From: Glycine soja
Lineage: Eukaryota > Streptophyta > Magnoliopsida > Fabales > Fabaceae
NCBI RefSeq assembly: GCF_004193775.1
Contig: NC_041005.1
Span: 19,315,865-19,379,864, forward strand
Reading direction: 5' to 3'
Length of the DNA stretch: 64,000 nucleotides
Part shown: positions 13,501-25,694 of the stretch, piece after piece
How the letters are laid out: each line of letters opens with the position of its first letter
How positions within the stretch are numbered: position 1 is the first letter of the stretch
The notes under the pieces: model-generated
The model's database searches: none
What the model was told of the DNA's origin: nothing
The model's input: only the letters and a program-made list of their open reading frames with translations
Position numbers and translations under genes: made by a program

Positions 13501-14030
13501 ATATTGGAGAAGTAATACTTGAGATACTTTTGCCAACTTTAATCCAAATATGCACTAACCTGGTTGCATTGAGGAGAACCACAGCTAACATTCTTGAAAG
13601 TGGTGGACTTTTCAGGAGCAAAAAGGGTTGAAGTGCAGCCATCACAGGCAGTGCAAGGGATCCAAGCAGCATCATTGCTAGTGTCCATAGCCAAGAGCAA
13701 GGTTTGGGGTGGAGAGCCAATTTTGGCCCTCACAATGTAAGTTGGGCTTTGAATAATTTGCCTGCCTGAGGCAATGGGCACAACTGACCTCCCAGCCACC
13801 ATGCTGGCAAGGAACTGCAGCCTGGCTTGGTCCTTGGCCTGCAGCTGAAGGACACTCTCTGCCCATGAAAGTGGCTTTGGTGGCCTAAATGGGGAACAGG
13901 GGCTGAACACATGGAAAACTTCAAGGGTTGAGCCATGGTCTTGGGTGTCACATTTGGGGGTGAGTCCTTCGACTAGGGAGAAGAGTAGGAACAGGAATAA
14001 GGGAGAGAGTGAGAAGAGTGTGGTTTTCAT
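10551..14030 (-). CDS. Aspartyl protease, AED3/nepenthesin-like (three exons)
   Basis: Complete minus-strand gene: exon 1 14030-13560, exon 2 12163-11689, exon 3 10924-10551. All introns are GT..AG, phases agree, and the joined frame encodes 439 residues, normal for this A1 family. The protein starts with a hydrophobic secretion signal (MKTTLFSLSPLFLFLLFSLV), then a prosegment, then the first active-site motif DTSND-AAW, then the second motif DSGTVFTRL built across the exon 2/3 junction. DTS instead of DTG at the first site is typical of the AED3 subgroup. Cysteine-rich CTACDGC follows the first Asp. Known relatives (Arabidopsis AED3, from family knowledge) are secreted to the apoplast and linked to EDS1-dependent immunity. 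No stop or frameshift is seen. It is the only intact host gene here. Confidence 0.93.
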
Positions 14031-14078
14031 GGCTGTTGATGTGGTTGGATTTTGGTGCTTTCCCTAGAGTCCTCATTA

Positions 14079-14091
14079 CTATATATATAGT
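14079..14091 (-). promoter_or_regulatory. TATA box of the aspartyl protease gene
   Basis: CTATATATATAG lies about 50 bp upstream of the ATG at 14030 on the minus strand. This implies a short leader of roughly 20 bases. Position and sequence fit a plant core promoter; the start site itself is inferred. Confidence 0.6.
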
Positions 14092-14093
14092 AA

Positions 14094-15623
14094 AGGGAAA
14101 ATTACTAAAAGAAAAAAAAAACTAAATTGAGGAACTTTTTTTTTTAAAAAAAAATTGTTTTAAGTATTTTGGGGAAAAGATTTTTTTGGGATTTGTGGGC
14201 GAGGAAGGGTATGGGTATAGGTCACTTAATGGTATTAAGGTTGTGGGGGTGACTGGTAGAGTTATTTAGAAGTAAGTGGGAGATAACAGACTGTACTCCA
14301 TTTGGTTTTGTAGCCTATTCTGCCTATTTTCTGTATCACAATTTCAACATAGGAATTACAACCGTCCACTACATACTATGATGTTATGATGGACATGTAT
14401 TTTGTTTAAAATGGTTGAATATTGCAAGATTTTTCTCCATAGATTAACTGATTTATTAAATTGGAATAAATTAAAAAATAAAGGAAATAGATAATCCTAT
14501 TTTAAGAATTTATTTTTAATTTTCCACCAAATTTCTCAATCGGCCAAGAAAAGGGTAGTTGGGGCTAGATAATGGGAGAAGATTGCATACATGACTATAG
14601 TATGCTTTACAGTGGTGCAGAATTATTTGAGTTCTTAATACAGGATGTCTATTTGGGAACTAATCAACTAGGTATGACAAATAAAGGCTTAATAATAGTG
14701 TGTATTTGATTTTGCAGTGTCGGGGATGCTAGAATTTGTCTGTAAAACTAATAAAGACATATATAATTGACATGTTATGGGGTGATCGAGAAAAAAGTGT
14801 TCTGCCTTTGACACACCAAAATGAAGTGCTCTTTGGTTGTCAAGCCAAGAAACTATGGTCCAAATGTGGGGGAGTGGAAGTACGATAATGCACACTATAG
14901 ATTGAACACTTTTTCAGAAATTCCATTATTGATTTGTCCTCAGATTTTAACTGCAAGATAGGATGATTTTATGACCTATTATTTTTATTTATAAAAATTA
15001 AAGATAAATACGATAGAATTTATAACGATTTACACATTCTACTCAATGAAGTAAATTAGATCTATTCTTGGGAGTACAGAACATAGATCGGGTCATTAAT
15101 TTGTTGCAAGAAGACAAAGCAAACATTGCTGCAAACCACAGACCGTGATTTCAGCTGAATACCCTTTCACGGGTGGTATTGTATGATTTTCTTATCTTAT
15201 TCCTTGACTCCACGCAGGTATAGCTAGGCATTATTTGCTATGTTGCTTCATTATTACAAATCATTATACACGCAAGCTGCGTAAGATCAAAGAAATTCAT
15301 AGATTCAGCTTGAGACCTTTACAATAGGTTTCCTAATACTTAAAAAAAAAGTTATGCACTTCTATATCTTTTTACTTGTTTGAGCTATGTATATGATAGT
15401 GCGTACTATATAATGAAATGAAATCTTACAAAGTCAATTTCACTGTTTGTGCCATAACTTCAGTCTTTTATTGTGAATAAGTCTGTTCCAGACTGACATA
15501 TTCTCTGGAATATATAGGAATGTACTACTATATATTAACGGGGCCATCTATGGGTTATAGTATGATTTATAGTATTTATTTAATCATCAGAAAAGCCTAA
15601 AGTGTTGACCAGGTCCATGAACC
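14094..15623. other. Upstream intergenic DNA, no gene seen
   Basis: AT-rich DNA upstream of the protease gene. I found no coding similarity, long repeat or RNA gene. It presumably holds the gene's regulatory sequences. Confidence 0.6.
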
Positions 15624-15626
15624 TAA

Positions 15627-16279
15627 GGGTGTGTTTAATAGAGATGAATGTAATGAGATGAAAATTCATGAAAGTGTGAGGGATGAAAATGGATGAAAAA
15701 GAGTGGAAAGAAAAGTTGTTTGATAGAGATGAAAAAGAGAGGAAAGATTTGAATTAAAGTAGTTATATGAGTAATAAATTAAAATTAAATAATTATAAAA
15801 TGTCAATATTACTTCATTTTTAAAAAAAAAATTACTCGATGAAGTTTTTCTTAAAAGATAAAATAAAATTAATGCTGAAAAAATTTTTAGCAAAGATATT
15901 ATTGATTATGTTCGATTATATGCCCCAGTTGAGTTTTTATAAAAAAAATTAAATGGCCATAATCAATTATGTTTTGATCATAATTAATTATGTGCTTAAT
16001 ACTTTAATAAAAAAGAGAGAAACTTTATAATATTATGGGGAGAAGGCCCACATGATTTCACGTGAAAAATAAAGGGTAATTTTGGATAGTCTATTTTTTC
16101 GGTAGATTTCAATTATTTTTTTTCTTTTTTTGAGGTGAAAGTTTTTCATTACTCTCACGTCATTTTATTATCTTTCACCTCTGTTTCATGAGTTCCAAAT
16201 AATACAAGTATAATACTTTAAGTCCAATTCATTGTTACATTACTTTTATCATTAAACTTTGGTGGTTCCAAACACTACC
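15627..16279. mobile_element. PIF/Harbinger (Tourist-like) MITE, 653 bp
   Basis: The element begins GGGTGTGTTT and ends AAACACTACC, imperfect inverted termini. It is flanked on both sides by TAA (15624-15626 and 16280-16282), the target duplication expected for PIF/Harbinger elements. The interior is AT-rich and non-coding. The terminal inverted match is short and has mismatches, so the class is moderately sure. Confidence 0.65.
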
Positions 16280-16282
16280 TAA

Positions 16283-17721
16283 ATATGATAAAATGAATCC
16301 AAATCTCATGTATCAGGGCCAAAATGATTAGACCCCAGAAGCAGATTTGTTCAAGAAAAGTGTAAAAGATTCTTAGGTTGTCATTGCTTTGTTGTAATTA
16401 AAAAAATTGTTATTTTATTTAAATGCAAAGTAGCACTATAATTATCGTAAAAAAAAAATAGCGCTGTAATTTGCAGTGTAGGACCCCAAGAAAATGGGAA
16501 TTTTTATACCAAAATATTGATTTGTTCCGGAACCGACTTGTGTCGGTATCATGATTTTAAAATCTGAGTTTACACACATAACCACATACAGACACCCACT
16601 AAGTGGACAAGTGACATGGTAGTATTATAAGCTATAATAATTTTAATGTTTGAAGTGAGATCTTGATCTGATCAGTGAAGTTTTAAGAAGATGAAACATT
16701 AAATTACAGGCAGAGATTAGATTCTCATTTAAGGGGCCATATTCTTCACTTCACTTTCAAATCCCTTGATAAAAGACCTTAGTGCAATCAAGCTCATCTC
16801 TGAAGTCATTAAATTGGGACAGTATTGGTCTATTATATCAGTGAATAGACATCATTAATTTTATAGGACCAAGAGAATCTATGCCATAAGCAGTATTACA
16901 TGTGATTTCATTACTGTGGTTGGCACTTGAGAAAAGTTTGATATATAGTCATGTGCATCCGGGTTACCACAATTCAGAAAATCTCTCTCTTCATCAGTAT
17001 AGTACACTACCATTTTGGATTGATGCCATCCAAAAATGACAGAATTTGAATTCAATTTCATGTGTGTTCATTAAGGGATAGTAAGCTCCAACATTTTCAG
17101 AAGACAACAAATTACTTGATTGGTTTTTACTACAGTTTATGAATTTTAATTTGACTGTCTTGGATAAAAGTGCAGTTTTAACTTAGACCAAATCAACCGC
17201 CTTTCTGTGGGGCTAAAAGTAAGTGCAATCCATTTGAGAAAAAGGCCCCTTTTAATCCTATTACTAGTTAACTTGTGAACACTTGGAAGGCACTATTAGA
17301 TTTTACTTTTCTTGCTAAGCTTGAATTAGTACATGACGTTAATCAATTATCAACATGAAATAAATCATTAAACCAAAAAAAAAAAAGATTTTGAATTTAA
17401 AGAATATAACAAGCTTTCTTTATATACTAGAAACTCTTCCCAGAAATAAATAAATAAATAAATACTAGACACTCTTCCTCCTGGAGACATAATTATCTGC
17501 AAATATTCCAAGTTAGTCCATGACCTCTACTTAGAAATTCATATATAAGATCAACATTTATCAATAAAAAAAATAATCGAATATCATAACAAAGCATCTC
17601 ATGGTACGAAAGAATAATACTGTATTTAGAGTGCAAATCGTGAAAGAAAATATGACTGTTCATTATATATATATATATATATATATATATAGATCATTCC
17701 TTGAAACATAAATCTTTCTTT
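16283..17721. other. Intergenic DNA with microsatellites, no gene seen
   Basis: No coding region recognised. It contains an (AAAT)n stretch near 17443-17462 and an (AT)n tract at about 17664-17691. Confidence 0.6.
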
Positions 17722-17726
17722 AATAG

Positions 17727-19150
17727 TGTGAAGATTTTAGTGTGTCCACATCAAAACTAACCTTATTGTTAACTTCTTTTAAAGATGGAACTCAATTTTT
17801 TTTAAAAACAATTTTGAAATATTATAGTGCTTTCATTCTAAGAAAACAACAAGAGCAAATGTAACCATGCAGTCTAAGACTCTTCTAATAACATATTTAA
17901 ATTTAAAACAAAATCATTTTTATTTTTATCTACTAGCTATTGACATATTTAAAGATTGAAATAAAATTTGACCAAGTCCAACATTTAACTTGTGCTTTCG
18001 GTTTCCAAAAGTAAACTTAAAATCCTTCACATTTCTCAACAAACTCATGAAATGATCATCACAATTCCATTTTTGTTTTTCACCAAAACATTTCAATTAT
18101 GTTTATATTATTCATATTTTTAGTGCGAGTAAAAAATATAATAATATACCACTTAAAAAATTAATTAATCATTTGATCATAATAAATTATCTAATTTAAT
18201 TAATCATCAAATATTAAAATAATTTCTTTAACAGATATTAAAATACTCATTTGTGTGTGACTTCGTAGGTTCAAAACTAAGTCGATAATATATTAATCAA
18301 ATTAATATATTAATCAAGATAGACATCTAACAATACTTCTTGACATTCAAATAACATGAAATAATATTTATTACTTGCAAGACTCTAATAGAAAAAATAA
18401 TGTAATATTTTCTTCCATCATTTATAGCTCTGAATTAACTCTAAAGTATGGTATTTATGTCAAACTCAAATAAGTTAATAAATTTATTCGGTGAATGATA
18501 TTAGAAAACTCATTTCTTCATTCATTTAATTGTCTTGATCAATGTCTTAATTTTATTGCCGAGAGTTGATGGATTTCATCTTGATTAATCATTAACTCTA
18601 CAAATATTTAGTTACATCCAATGTCTATCCAACTATTGCTCTAAAGCATTAGGTGTCTCGGATCAAAATATATCAAATGACATGTTAATTACTATGACAA
18701 TCTCATGTTAAAGAAAATTTCACAGTTCTTGAGAATTTCCTATATACAATTTAAGGTAATATTATCCATTAGGAAATCTCGATTGAGTTAGTTCAGTGAT
18801 CACATCCCTATGTACATTATCTATATATGTAGATTAATAAATGAGATCTATTAATATTCATCCAATGAATACTATCACATATGTATCGATCTATTTGGAT
18901 TATTAATGTCTTATTCATAATAATCCTATGATCAAGAACAATTTAAATTAAAATTATAGGACTTGTTTCTCATTTTCAAAATCTCTATTGTGATAAAAAA
19001 AAATCTTTAATTTTAATCAAGGGCCTTATCAAGTCAACTATTTTTATCATACAGTATAAAAATGATAAAGAAATAACAATATTTTATTATTGGAATTAGA
19101 ATTGATTACATGATGTATGGGATCTTAGGCACACACAATTATTCTCAACA
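17727..19150 (-). repeat. 3' LTR of copia-2 (far end tentative)
   Basis: On the minus strand it starts TGTTGAGAAT at 19150, right after a polypurine tract. The 18440-19150 part clearly matches 39110-39999 (shared tracts around GATCAAGAACAATTTAAATT and AATGAGATCTATTAA). The 17727-18440 part is assigned only by the putative AATAG duplication, not by alignment. Confidence 0.6.
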
Positions 19151-19162
19151 ATCTCCCACTTG
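19151..19162 (-). other. Polypurine tract of copia-2
   Basis: Minus strand CAAGTGGGAGAT directly abuts the LTR start TGTTG. This is the classic plus-strand primer site of plant copia elements. Confidence 0.8.
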
Positions 19163-19163
19163 C

Positions 19164-20397
19164 CTAGAGCCAATTACTCATGTACTTCATCCCTACTTCC
19201 CACTTGTGCTTGTCAAACTCCTTTATGCCAAGTGCCTTGGTGAATGGATCTACTGCATTCTCTTTTCCATCCACCTTTTCAATCTTAACATCCCCACGTT
19301 CAATGATCTCTCTAATCAAGTGATACCTTTCGTAAAATATGTTTGGACTTTTGGTGTGATCTTGGTTCTTTTGCTTGAGTGATAACTCCAATATTGTCAC
19401 ACAATAATGGAATCGATCCTCCTATTGGAGGAACCATACCAAGTTCGGAGAAAAACTTTTTCATCCAAATAAATTCTTTAACGACCTTACTTGTTGCTAT
19501 ATACTCTTCCTCAATCATTGAATTTGCCATCATAGCTTTCTTGGAACTTTTCCAACTCACTACGCCACCATTTAAGGTGAAAACACAACCTGAAACAAAT
19601 TTGCTATCATATTTATCTTATGCAAATCTTGCATCGGTATAACCTTTTAATTTTAATTCAGAATCTCCATAAATGAGAAACATGTCTTTAGTTCTTCTAA
19701 AGTACTTAAGAATGGTCTTAACTACTTTCCAATGTTCCTCACCAGAGTTTGCTTAATATCGACTAGCTACGCTTAGTGCATAAGCGACATCAAGACGTGT
19801 ACAAATCATGGTATACATGATAGCTCCCATTGCGCTAGCATATGGTACTCTAGTCATGCATTCTCTCTCTTCGTGAGTTTTAGGACAATCCTCCCTACTA
19901 AGAGTAACTCAGTTCCAATTAGCTAATAGCCTCTTTTGGAGTTTTCCATGTTATACCTTTTTTAGGATGATATCAATGTAGATAGATTGGGAGAGTCCAA
20001 GCAACCTTTTAGATCTATCTCTATAAATCTTTATTCCTAGAATATAGGTTGCCTCTCCTAAATCTTTCATGGAAAACTATTTGATAGCCAAATCTTTGTA
20101 CTTTTCATTGTTGGTATATCATTTCCAATGAGTAATATGTCATCCACATATAACATTAAGGAGATGATTACACTCCCACTAACCTTTTTGTACAACAAGG
20201 TTCTTCCTCGCTTTTAACAAAATCAAAATTTTCAATTGTTTTGTTAAAGTAAATGTTCCAACTTCCGGAAGCTTGTTTTAATCCATAAATGGGTCATTGC
20301 AACTTGCAAACTTTATTATGATCAAACAAGGATGTGAATCCCTAGGGTTGTGTCCTATACACATCTCTTTTAGCTCATCGTTAAGGAAATTTATTTT
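19164..20397 (-). pseudogene. copia-2 reverse transcriptase/RNase H remnant
   Basis: The 3' end of copia pol on the minus strand. RNase H reads EEEYIATSKVVKEFIWMK and then LCDNIGVITQAKEP (19560-19430). It ends with SKHIL in one frame and YHLIREIIERGDVKIEKVDG, then DPFTKAL, in another. Upstream, IYGLKQASGSWN and MWMTYYSLE (the remnant of YVDD...L) are readable near 20310-20120. Frames shift repeatedly and stops are common. The solo LTR at 20398 splits it from the upstream part. Confidence 0.85.
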
Positions 20398-20874
20398 TGT
20401 TGGAATTTTCTATTCCAATAATTAACGTGGGATAATATTATAAAACAATTATATTAGCTATTTATCATTAGTGGATTTTATTTTATGTTATCAAATTAAG
20501 TGAGCCTGTTAGAAAACTAAATCAGATGATATGGACTTAAATGAGCAGATGTCAGTGTTAGCTCATTAGGAGATAATGAAAATCTTATTACGTTAACACA
20601 CTATAAGAAGGCTATAGTCCCCAATATACCGAGCCCTCACATATAGTTTTTCTTCTTCCCATCTGAAGAGTTACGAAAGTCCTATTGAGGAATAAAGAGG
20701 TTCCAATTGAGGAAGAACCATGAAGCCACCGATTACCTATGGATTCAGATTCCGCTGTGTTTGTTTGATCAATCATTATGGATTCAGGTATTCCTAAAAC
20801 TCTTCTTGATAATCTAACGTAATGTGTTCCTAGTGGTTATTGGTATTTTATAAGGATCCCCTAAAATTCCAACA
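20398..20874 (+). mobile_element. Solo LTR of a copia family related to copia-1
   Basis: It starts TGTTGGAATTTT and ends AAAATTCCAACA, perfect inverted ends, 477 bp. It is flanked by a perfect 5-bp duplication ATTTT (20393-20397 and 20875-20879). The first half aligns with the 3' LTR of copia-1 (tattccaataatt, atttatcatta). No internal region remains, so it probably arose by LTR-LTR recombination after insertion into copia-2. Confidence 0.88.
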
Positions 20875-20879
20875 ATTTT

Positions 20880-21772
20880 CACATCCATTTGTCATATTTC
20901 ATAATCATAGTATGTTGCTATAGCAAGAAAAATTCAAATTGATTTGAGCATTGCCACGAGAGAAAATGTTTCATCATAATCTATACCTTCCTTTTGACGA
21001 TATCCCTTAGCAACAAGGTGAGCTTTGTAGGTCTCGACCTTCCCATCTGATCCAATTTTTTTCTTTTAAACCCATTTACAACAAATTGATCTTGTACCCT
21101 ATGAAGAATCGACTAAAACCCGTACTTTGTTGATCTTCATTGATTACATTTCAGATTCCATGGCTTATTGCCATTTTTGCGGTCTAGGCTTTGCATACCT
21201 CTGCGTAGCTCTTAAGGTCATCATCATTATGAAAACCAAATCCAATGCATCATCTTGCACCATTAGGTTTAACTTATCAGGTGCATGATGCACTCAAGTG
21301 GATCCTTTTAATAGGCTCTTGTATTGGGTTTTGAGCTTGTCCAAAGATTGGTCCATTAACTTGTTTTTGGATGACAACTGGTTCTTAAGCCATAATCATT
21401 GGAGGAGATAACCTTTTTGTAACTTCAAAACATCAAAGGAATGTCTTTCAGTGTTCATCCAATGTTCATGATTTATTATTTCATTTGAAACTTGAGCTTC
21501 ATCAAATTTAATTGTTTTTACATGACTAGCTTCTACAAGAAGTTTCCTTTTCAGAAAGGTTACTCATCTTGCCAAAAACACTTTATGGTCAGAAGGTTGG
21601 TGTAAACAATATCCCATAATTTCTTTGGGATACCCAATGAATCTACATTTCTCATACCTTGCCTCAAGCTTGTCTATTTGCAATCTCTTAATGTAAGTGG
21701 AACAATTCCAAGCCTTGGTGTGTTTAAGATTCATTCTACCCCTTTCCATATCACATATGGAGTTGTAGATAT
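20880..21772 (-). pseudogene. copia-2 integrase C-terminus and RT N-terminus remnant
   Basis: Minus strand: TPYVIWKG then LKHTKAWNCSTYIKRLQIDKL and CRFIGYPKEIMGY (21749-21564), typical of the copia integrase C-terminal segment. The linker follows. Reverse transcriptase start fragments [19 protein letters not shown] and WQMDVK lie at about 21030-20890. Several stops and frameshifts occur. The block is cut at 21772 by the LTR-like element. Confidence 0.85.
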
Positions 21773-23193
21773 TGTCGCAACGTAGGCCACGACGGGACGG
21801 TGAAATAAAATATTTAGATAAATAAATAAATGGTTTTCCAAAAAAAATGGAAAACTTACTTGGGGAGTTGCTACCAACGTTTATTTAAGGAAAACATAAA
21901 AAAAAAACAAAAAAGGATAAGGAATGGTCTATGGTTTGAAAAAAAGGATTCGGGAATCGTTTACTCGCAGGGAAGGTGTTAGCACCCCGTATGCCCTTCA
22001 TGAAAATGGTAGCCTTTAATCGAGTGCGTTAAAAATAAAGTGATTTTTAATCATTTATCTTCCCTTGAAAACATGAATTATATTTTGTTATAACTTTTTT
22101 AGAAAAGGAAGTCAAATTTTATTTTTAGAAACAAAAGGGGACTTTTATTTATTTTTTTAGTTTTTTTTTATTTTTTTGGGTCGACGAGGGATTTGATCTC
22201 GCTTCTACGTATCCCCAAGTGCAGTGAGGAAATTAGACTTACGTAGTTATTTGTAAAAAAAACATTTGTGTGTTGGGTTTATTTTATTTTATTTTAAAAG
22301 ATTTTGGTTTTATGATAAACTTTGTGAACTCAAGCAAGTCGGAGACCCAGCATGTCATTCACATAGTTTACTCACACGCTGTTGAAACACCACCAAACAA
22401 GTCAAAGACCCAGCATGGAGTGTACAAAGGGTAAGCATGTGCTAAAAAAACTAATGCGGATTTGAAAAAAAAATAAAAAATTGATATAGTGATAGGAAAT
22501 CGAACAAATAGAATGAGAATAGAAAGAAATAGAATAGAAGTGGGGAGTACATTTAGTAATTAAGGATGTCAGATTAAAACATGGGGGAAAATAAAATGAA
22601 TAATGAGATATGTACAATATATTATTAATTTAACTAATTAACTAGACAACGATAGAGACCATAAAGAAATTAAATAGAATAAAGAACTATCCACTAATAT
22701 TTATAATTATCTTTATTTTCCTTCTTTTTTATTTTTATTATTATTTTTCTTTTTAAAAAAGTCAAAGGGTTGACTTGAACTTAGTCAACATTGACGAAGT
22801 GCTGACATGGCAGTCCTAGTCACCATCCTAAGTGGTAGGGGTGTACATATAAAGAAGGGGTGCAACTATCAGTTTTATTTTATTTCAGACTTCACAAAAG
22901 AAATGGGCTGACCCAAAATCAAACCGGTGTATGTGTGAACAAAAAGTGTGTAAATAGTTGTGTTTATTTTATTTTAGACTGCAACAATGGGCTAGGCCCA
23001 AAACAGAAAAAAAGGTGCATGTATGAAAAAAATGAGGTGTGAATAGTTATTTTGTCTTATTACAGACTTTGCCAAAATGGGTTGGCCCAAAATGTAAAAA
23101 AGTACATGTATTAAAAAGTCCGTGTAAGCAACAATTGTTGTTTTTTTTTATGGTTGGGTTGCAACCGAGTCAAGGCGACCCGACCCAACTCTC

Positions 23194-23480
23194 GGCAAAT
23201 TTCCCCAGATGGGGCCCTTTTAAAAACTATTTCCCCAAATGGGGTAGTTTTGAAAGAATTTACGTAAGGGGGCTGTTTTTTACGTGATCTGCATGGGCCT
23301 CTTAGCAAACCGCCATTGCCAATGGCGAGTTCGCTGTGCAACGCCCATGTGGCAGTGAAACCGCCATTCGTGTTGGCGAGTTGATGCAGGTGGAACTCGT
23401 CACCTCTGTTGGCGAGTCTGGTCATGGTTTCGTAAATCGCCAGTTTGACTGGCGGTTTTGCTTTGCAGGAGGTGTTGCAG
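23194..23480 (+). repeat. Left terminal inverted repeat of the 11 kb MULE
   Basis: Matches the reverse complement of 33867-34151 with scattered mismatches: GGCAAATTTCCCCAGATGGG, the acgtaaggggg segment, gatctgcatggg, and several GGCGAGTT motifs. It should contain the transposase-binding sites. Confidence 0.92.
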
Positions 23481-23665
23481 GAGATGCAGGCTTCCTTTGC
23501 AGTGCAGGTTTGCTTTTTTCAGGCGTAGGCACGTTTTTCAGTCGTGATAGGGTTGCTTTTTAAGGGAAAGGGGAGTTGCAACTGCCATTGGCGAGTTAAG
23601 GGCAAGTTGCAACTCCCATTAGCGAGTTAGGGCAGAAGGATTAGCCACTGCTAATGGCGATTTAA
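23306..23665. repeat. Iterated palindromic GCCAnnnTGGCGAGTT motifs, left end of MULE
   Basis: At least four near-palindromic units of about 22-26 bp (AACCGCCATT..AATGGCGAGTT type) occur in the repeat, plus three shorter ones near 23580-23660 (ACTGCCATTGGCGAGTT, ACTCCCATTAGCGAGTT, CTGCTAATGGCGATTT). Each pairs AAC(C/T)(C/G)GCCA with TGGCG(A/G)(G/T)TT. They are probable binding sites for the transposase or a host factor; function is inferred. Confidence 0.7.
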
Positions 23666-23669
23666 GGGC

Positions 23670-23677
23670 TTTATATA
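23670..23677 (+). promoter_or_regulatory. TATA box of the MULE transposase gene
   Basis: TTTATATA lies just inside the left repeated-motif region. A likely noncoding first exon follows and ends at a splice donor CAG/GTTTGT near 23797. The matching acceptor TTTTTTTGTAG ends at 25688, six bases before the transposase ATG. The result is a 5' untranslated region with a 1.9 kb intron. Confidence 0.5.
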
Positions 23678-24325
23678 CGCGAAATTCATCTCAACGTTGC
23701 CTGTGTACTCAGATTTCAGTTTTTAAAATTGTGAGTGTTTAGGAATTCCGCATAAGGTTTCGTATTTGCTTCTTCAGTCTTAAATATTTGAATCAGGTTT
23801 GTAGTTTCGAAATTAATAATTTGTGTTATAATTTTTTTTAAGTATGTTGCTGTTTGCTCAGATTTGTCAGCATAAGGTTATGGAATTTGCTATAATTTGT
23901 GTTATAATTTTTTTTTTCAAAATTGTGAGTGTTTAGGGATTTATCTGCATAAGGTTTCATATTTGAGGCTTAAATATTTGAATCCATCCATAACGATCCG
24001 TGCCCGTTACACATGCAGATGCCCTTATTTGATTTTGCGCTCAACTTCACACAATCACTATCCATGTTTGCATTATTTTCAAATTTTCATAATAAATTCG
24101 TTTATTGTCTTATTCACAAGGAGGAAAAAAAATAATAGTACTTACTATACAGCAAATTTTTTAATATCATTAATATAGGTTATGTCTGACTAGAATAAAA
24201 ACGTGTATTTTGAAGTTATGTTAAATTTAAACATACTACTTTATTTATAGGTTACTAAAGTTTTTTTAATAAATTAAATATAAAAACATTATTAGTGTAA
24301 ATTATTTATATTATTACTTAAAAAA

Positions 24326-24470
24326 TAATACGTTCCTTTTTTGGAAGTAAAAATAATATGTTCTTATATATATTCAAAAAAATTATAATTGATAATACGT
24401 TCCTTTTTTGGAAGTAAAAATAATACGTTCCTTTTTTGGAAGTAAAAATAATACGTTCCTTTTTTGAAAT
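24326..24470. repeat. Short tandem repeat in the transposase leader intron
   Basis: A unit close to AATACGTTCCTTTTTTGGAA followed by GTAAAAAT occurs four times, one copy displaced by 45 bp. Related AT-rich repeats (AATAATTTGTATTATAATTT) recur at 24590-24800, and a GTGAGTGTTTAG..GCATAAGGTTT segment recurs near 23728, 23923 and 24888. Confidence 0.85.
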
Positions 24471-25694
24471 TAATAATTTGTGTTATAATTTTATGTAAGT
24501 AATTTTTTATAGCAGTTTGAATGTATAGTTTTTATTAATTTTATAATTAAATTAGTTTTATATTTTATTTTGTAGTTTTCAGTAAAATAATTTTTATGAT
24601 AATTTTTTTTATTAATTTAAGTAATTTTTAATTAAAACTAGATTTCAGATTTCAAGTAATTTTTTTAAGTAATTTTTTTATTTCTTAGTTTCCAGTAAAA
24701 TAATTTGTATTATAATTTTTTTAAGTAATTTATTTTATTTCGTTGTTTCTAGTAAAATAATTTGTATTATAATTTTTTTAAGTAATTTTTAATTAAAACT
24801 AATTTCCAGTAAAATGATTTGTGTCATCAAATTTTTAATTAAATTTCTTCAGTGTTGGTGTTTATTAAAAACTAGATTTCAGCTTTGAAAAAGTGTGAGC
24901 GTTCTTGAGATTTAAATTTGTCTGCATAAGGTTTGAAATTTGCTTCTTGAGGCTTAAATTTGTGAATGAGGTTCGTAATTTTCAGTCAAATAATTTGTAT
25001 TATAAAATAATTTTTAAGTTATTTTTTAGAGCAGTTTGAATTTATAGTTTTTAATAATTTTTTAATTAAATTACTTTTATATTTTATATGCTTGTTTGTG
25101 TGTATAAAATAGAAGAAATTTGTCATCATATTTATTTAAAGAAAATATTTGAGTCCCGAAATTTTTTTGGTAAATATGAAATATTTAGTATATTTTTTTA
25201 TTAGATTAGGTTGGTGTTCATACTTTGTTAGTGCGTTAAAATTTGTAACATCATAATTATTTGAAGTAAGTATTTTGAGTGTGGAAATTTATTTTAATAT
25301 AAAGTTATAGTAATTTTTTAATTAGATAAGATTGATCTTCATCATTTGTTGGTGTGTGTTAAAAATTTATGAGCATTCAACTTGAACGGTATTTAAAATT
25401 AAATTTTTTTCCCATTATATTTATTTGAAGTACGTATGTTGAAGTTATTATTGTGAAAATGAATTATTTATAAATAATACTAACTTTGTTTATGGTTTAT
25501 TTGGGCTTTAAAGTTACTACCTTGGAATCGTTTTTTTTTAACTGTTTACCATCCAAAATATTTAAAGTGAATAAATTTTTGATAGAATACAATTTTGATG
25601 TCAAATTGTGTTAAAGAGACTTTTTGTGATTACATTTTACTATTTTGAGTTTATTATGAATAATTAATTAAAATAATTTTTTTGTAGGTACACG

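Noticed and set aside
17722..17726. AATAG as proof of the left end of copia-2
   Set aside because: A 5-bp match in AT-rich DNA can be chance and the adjacent 700 bp do not align with the right LTR; used only as a tentative boundary.
23306..23665. Regularly spaced 25-bp repeats resembling a CRISPR array
   Set aside because: Units are imperfect palindromes of uneven spacing inside a transposon inverted repeat of a plant genome; no cas genes, and the same set is mirrored at the other end.
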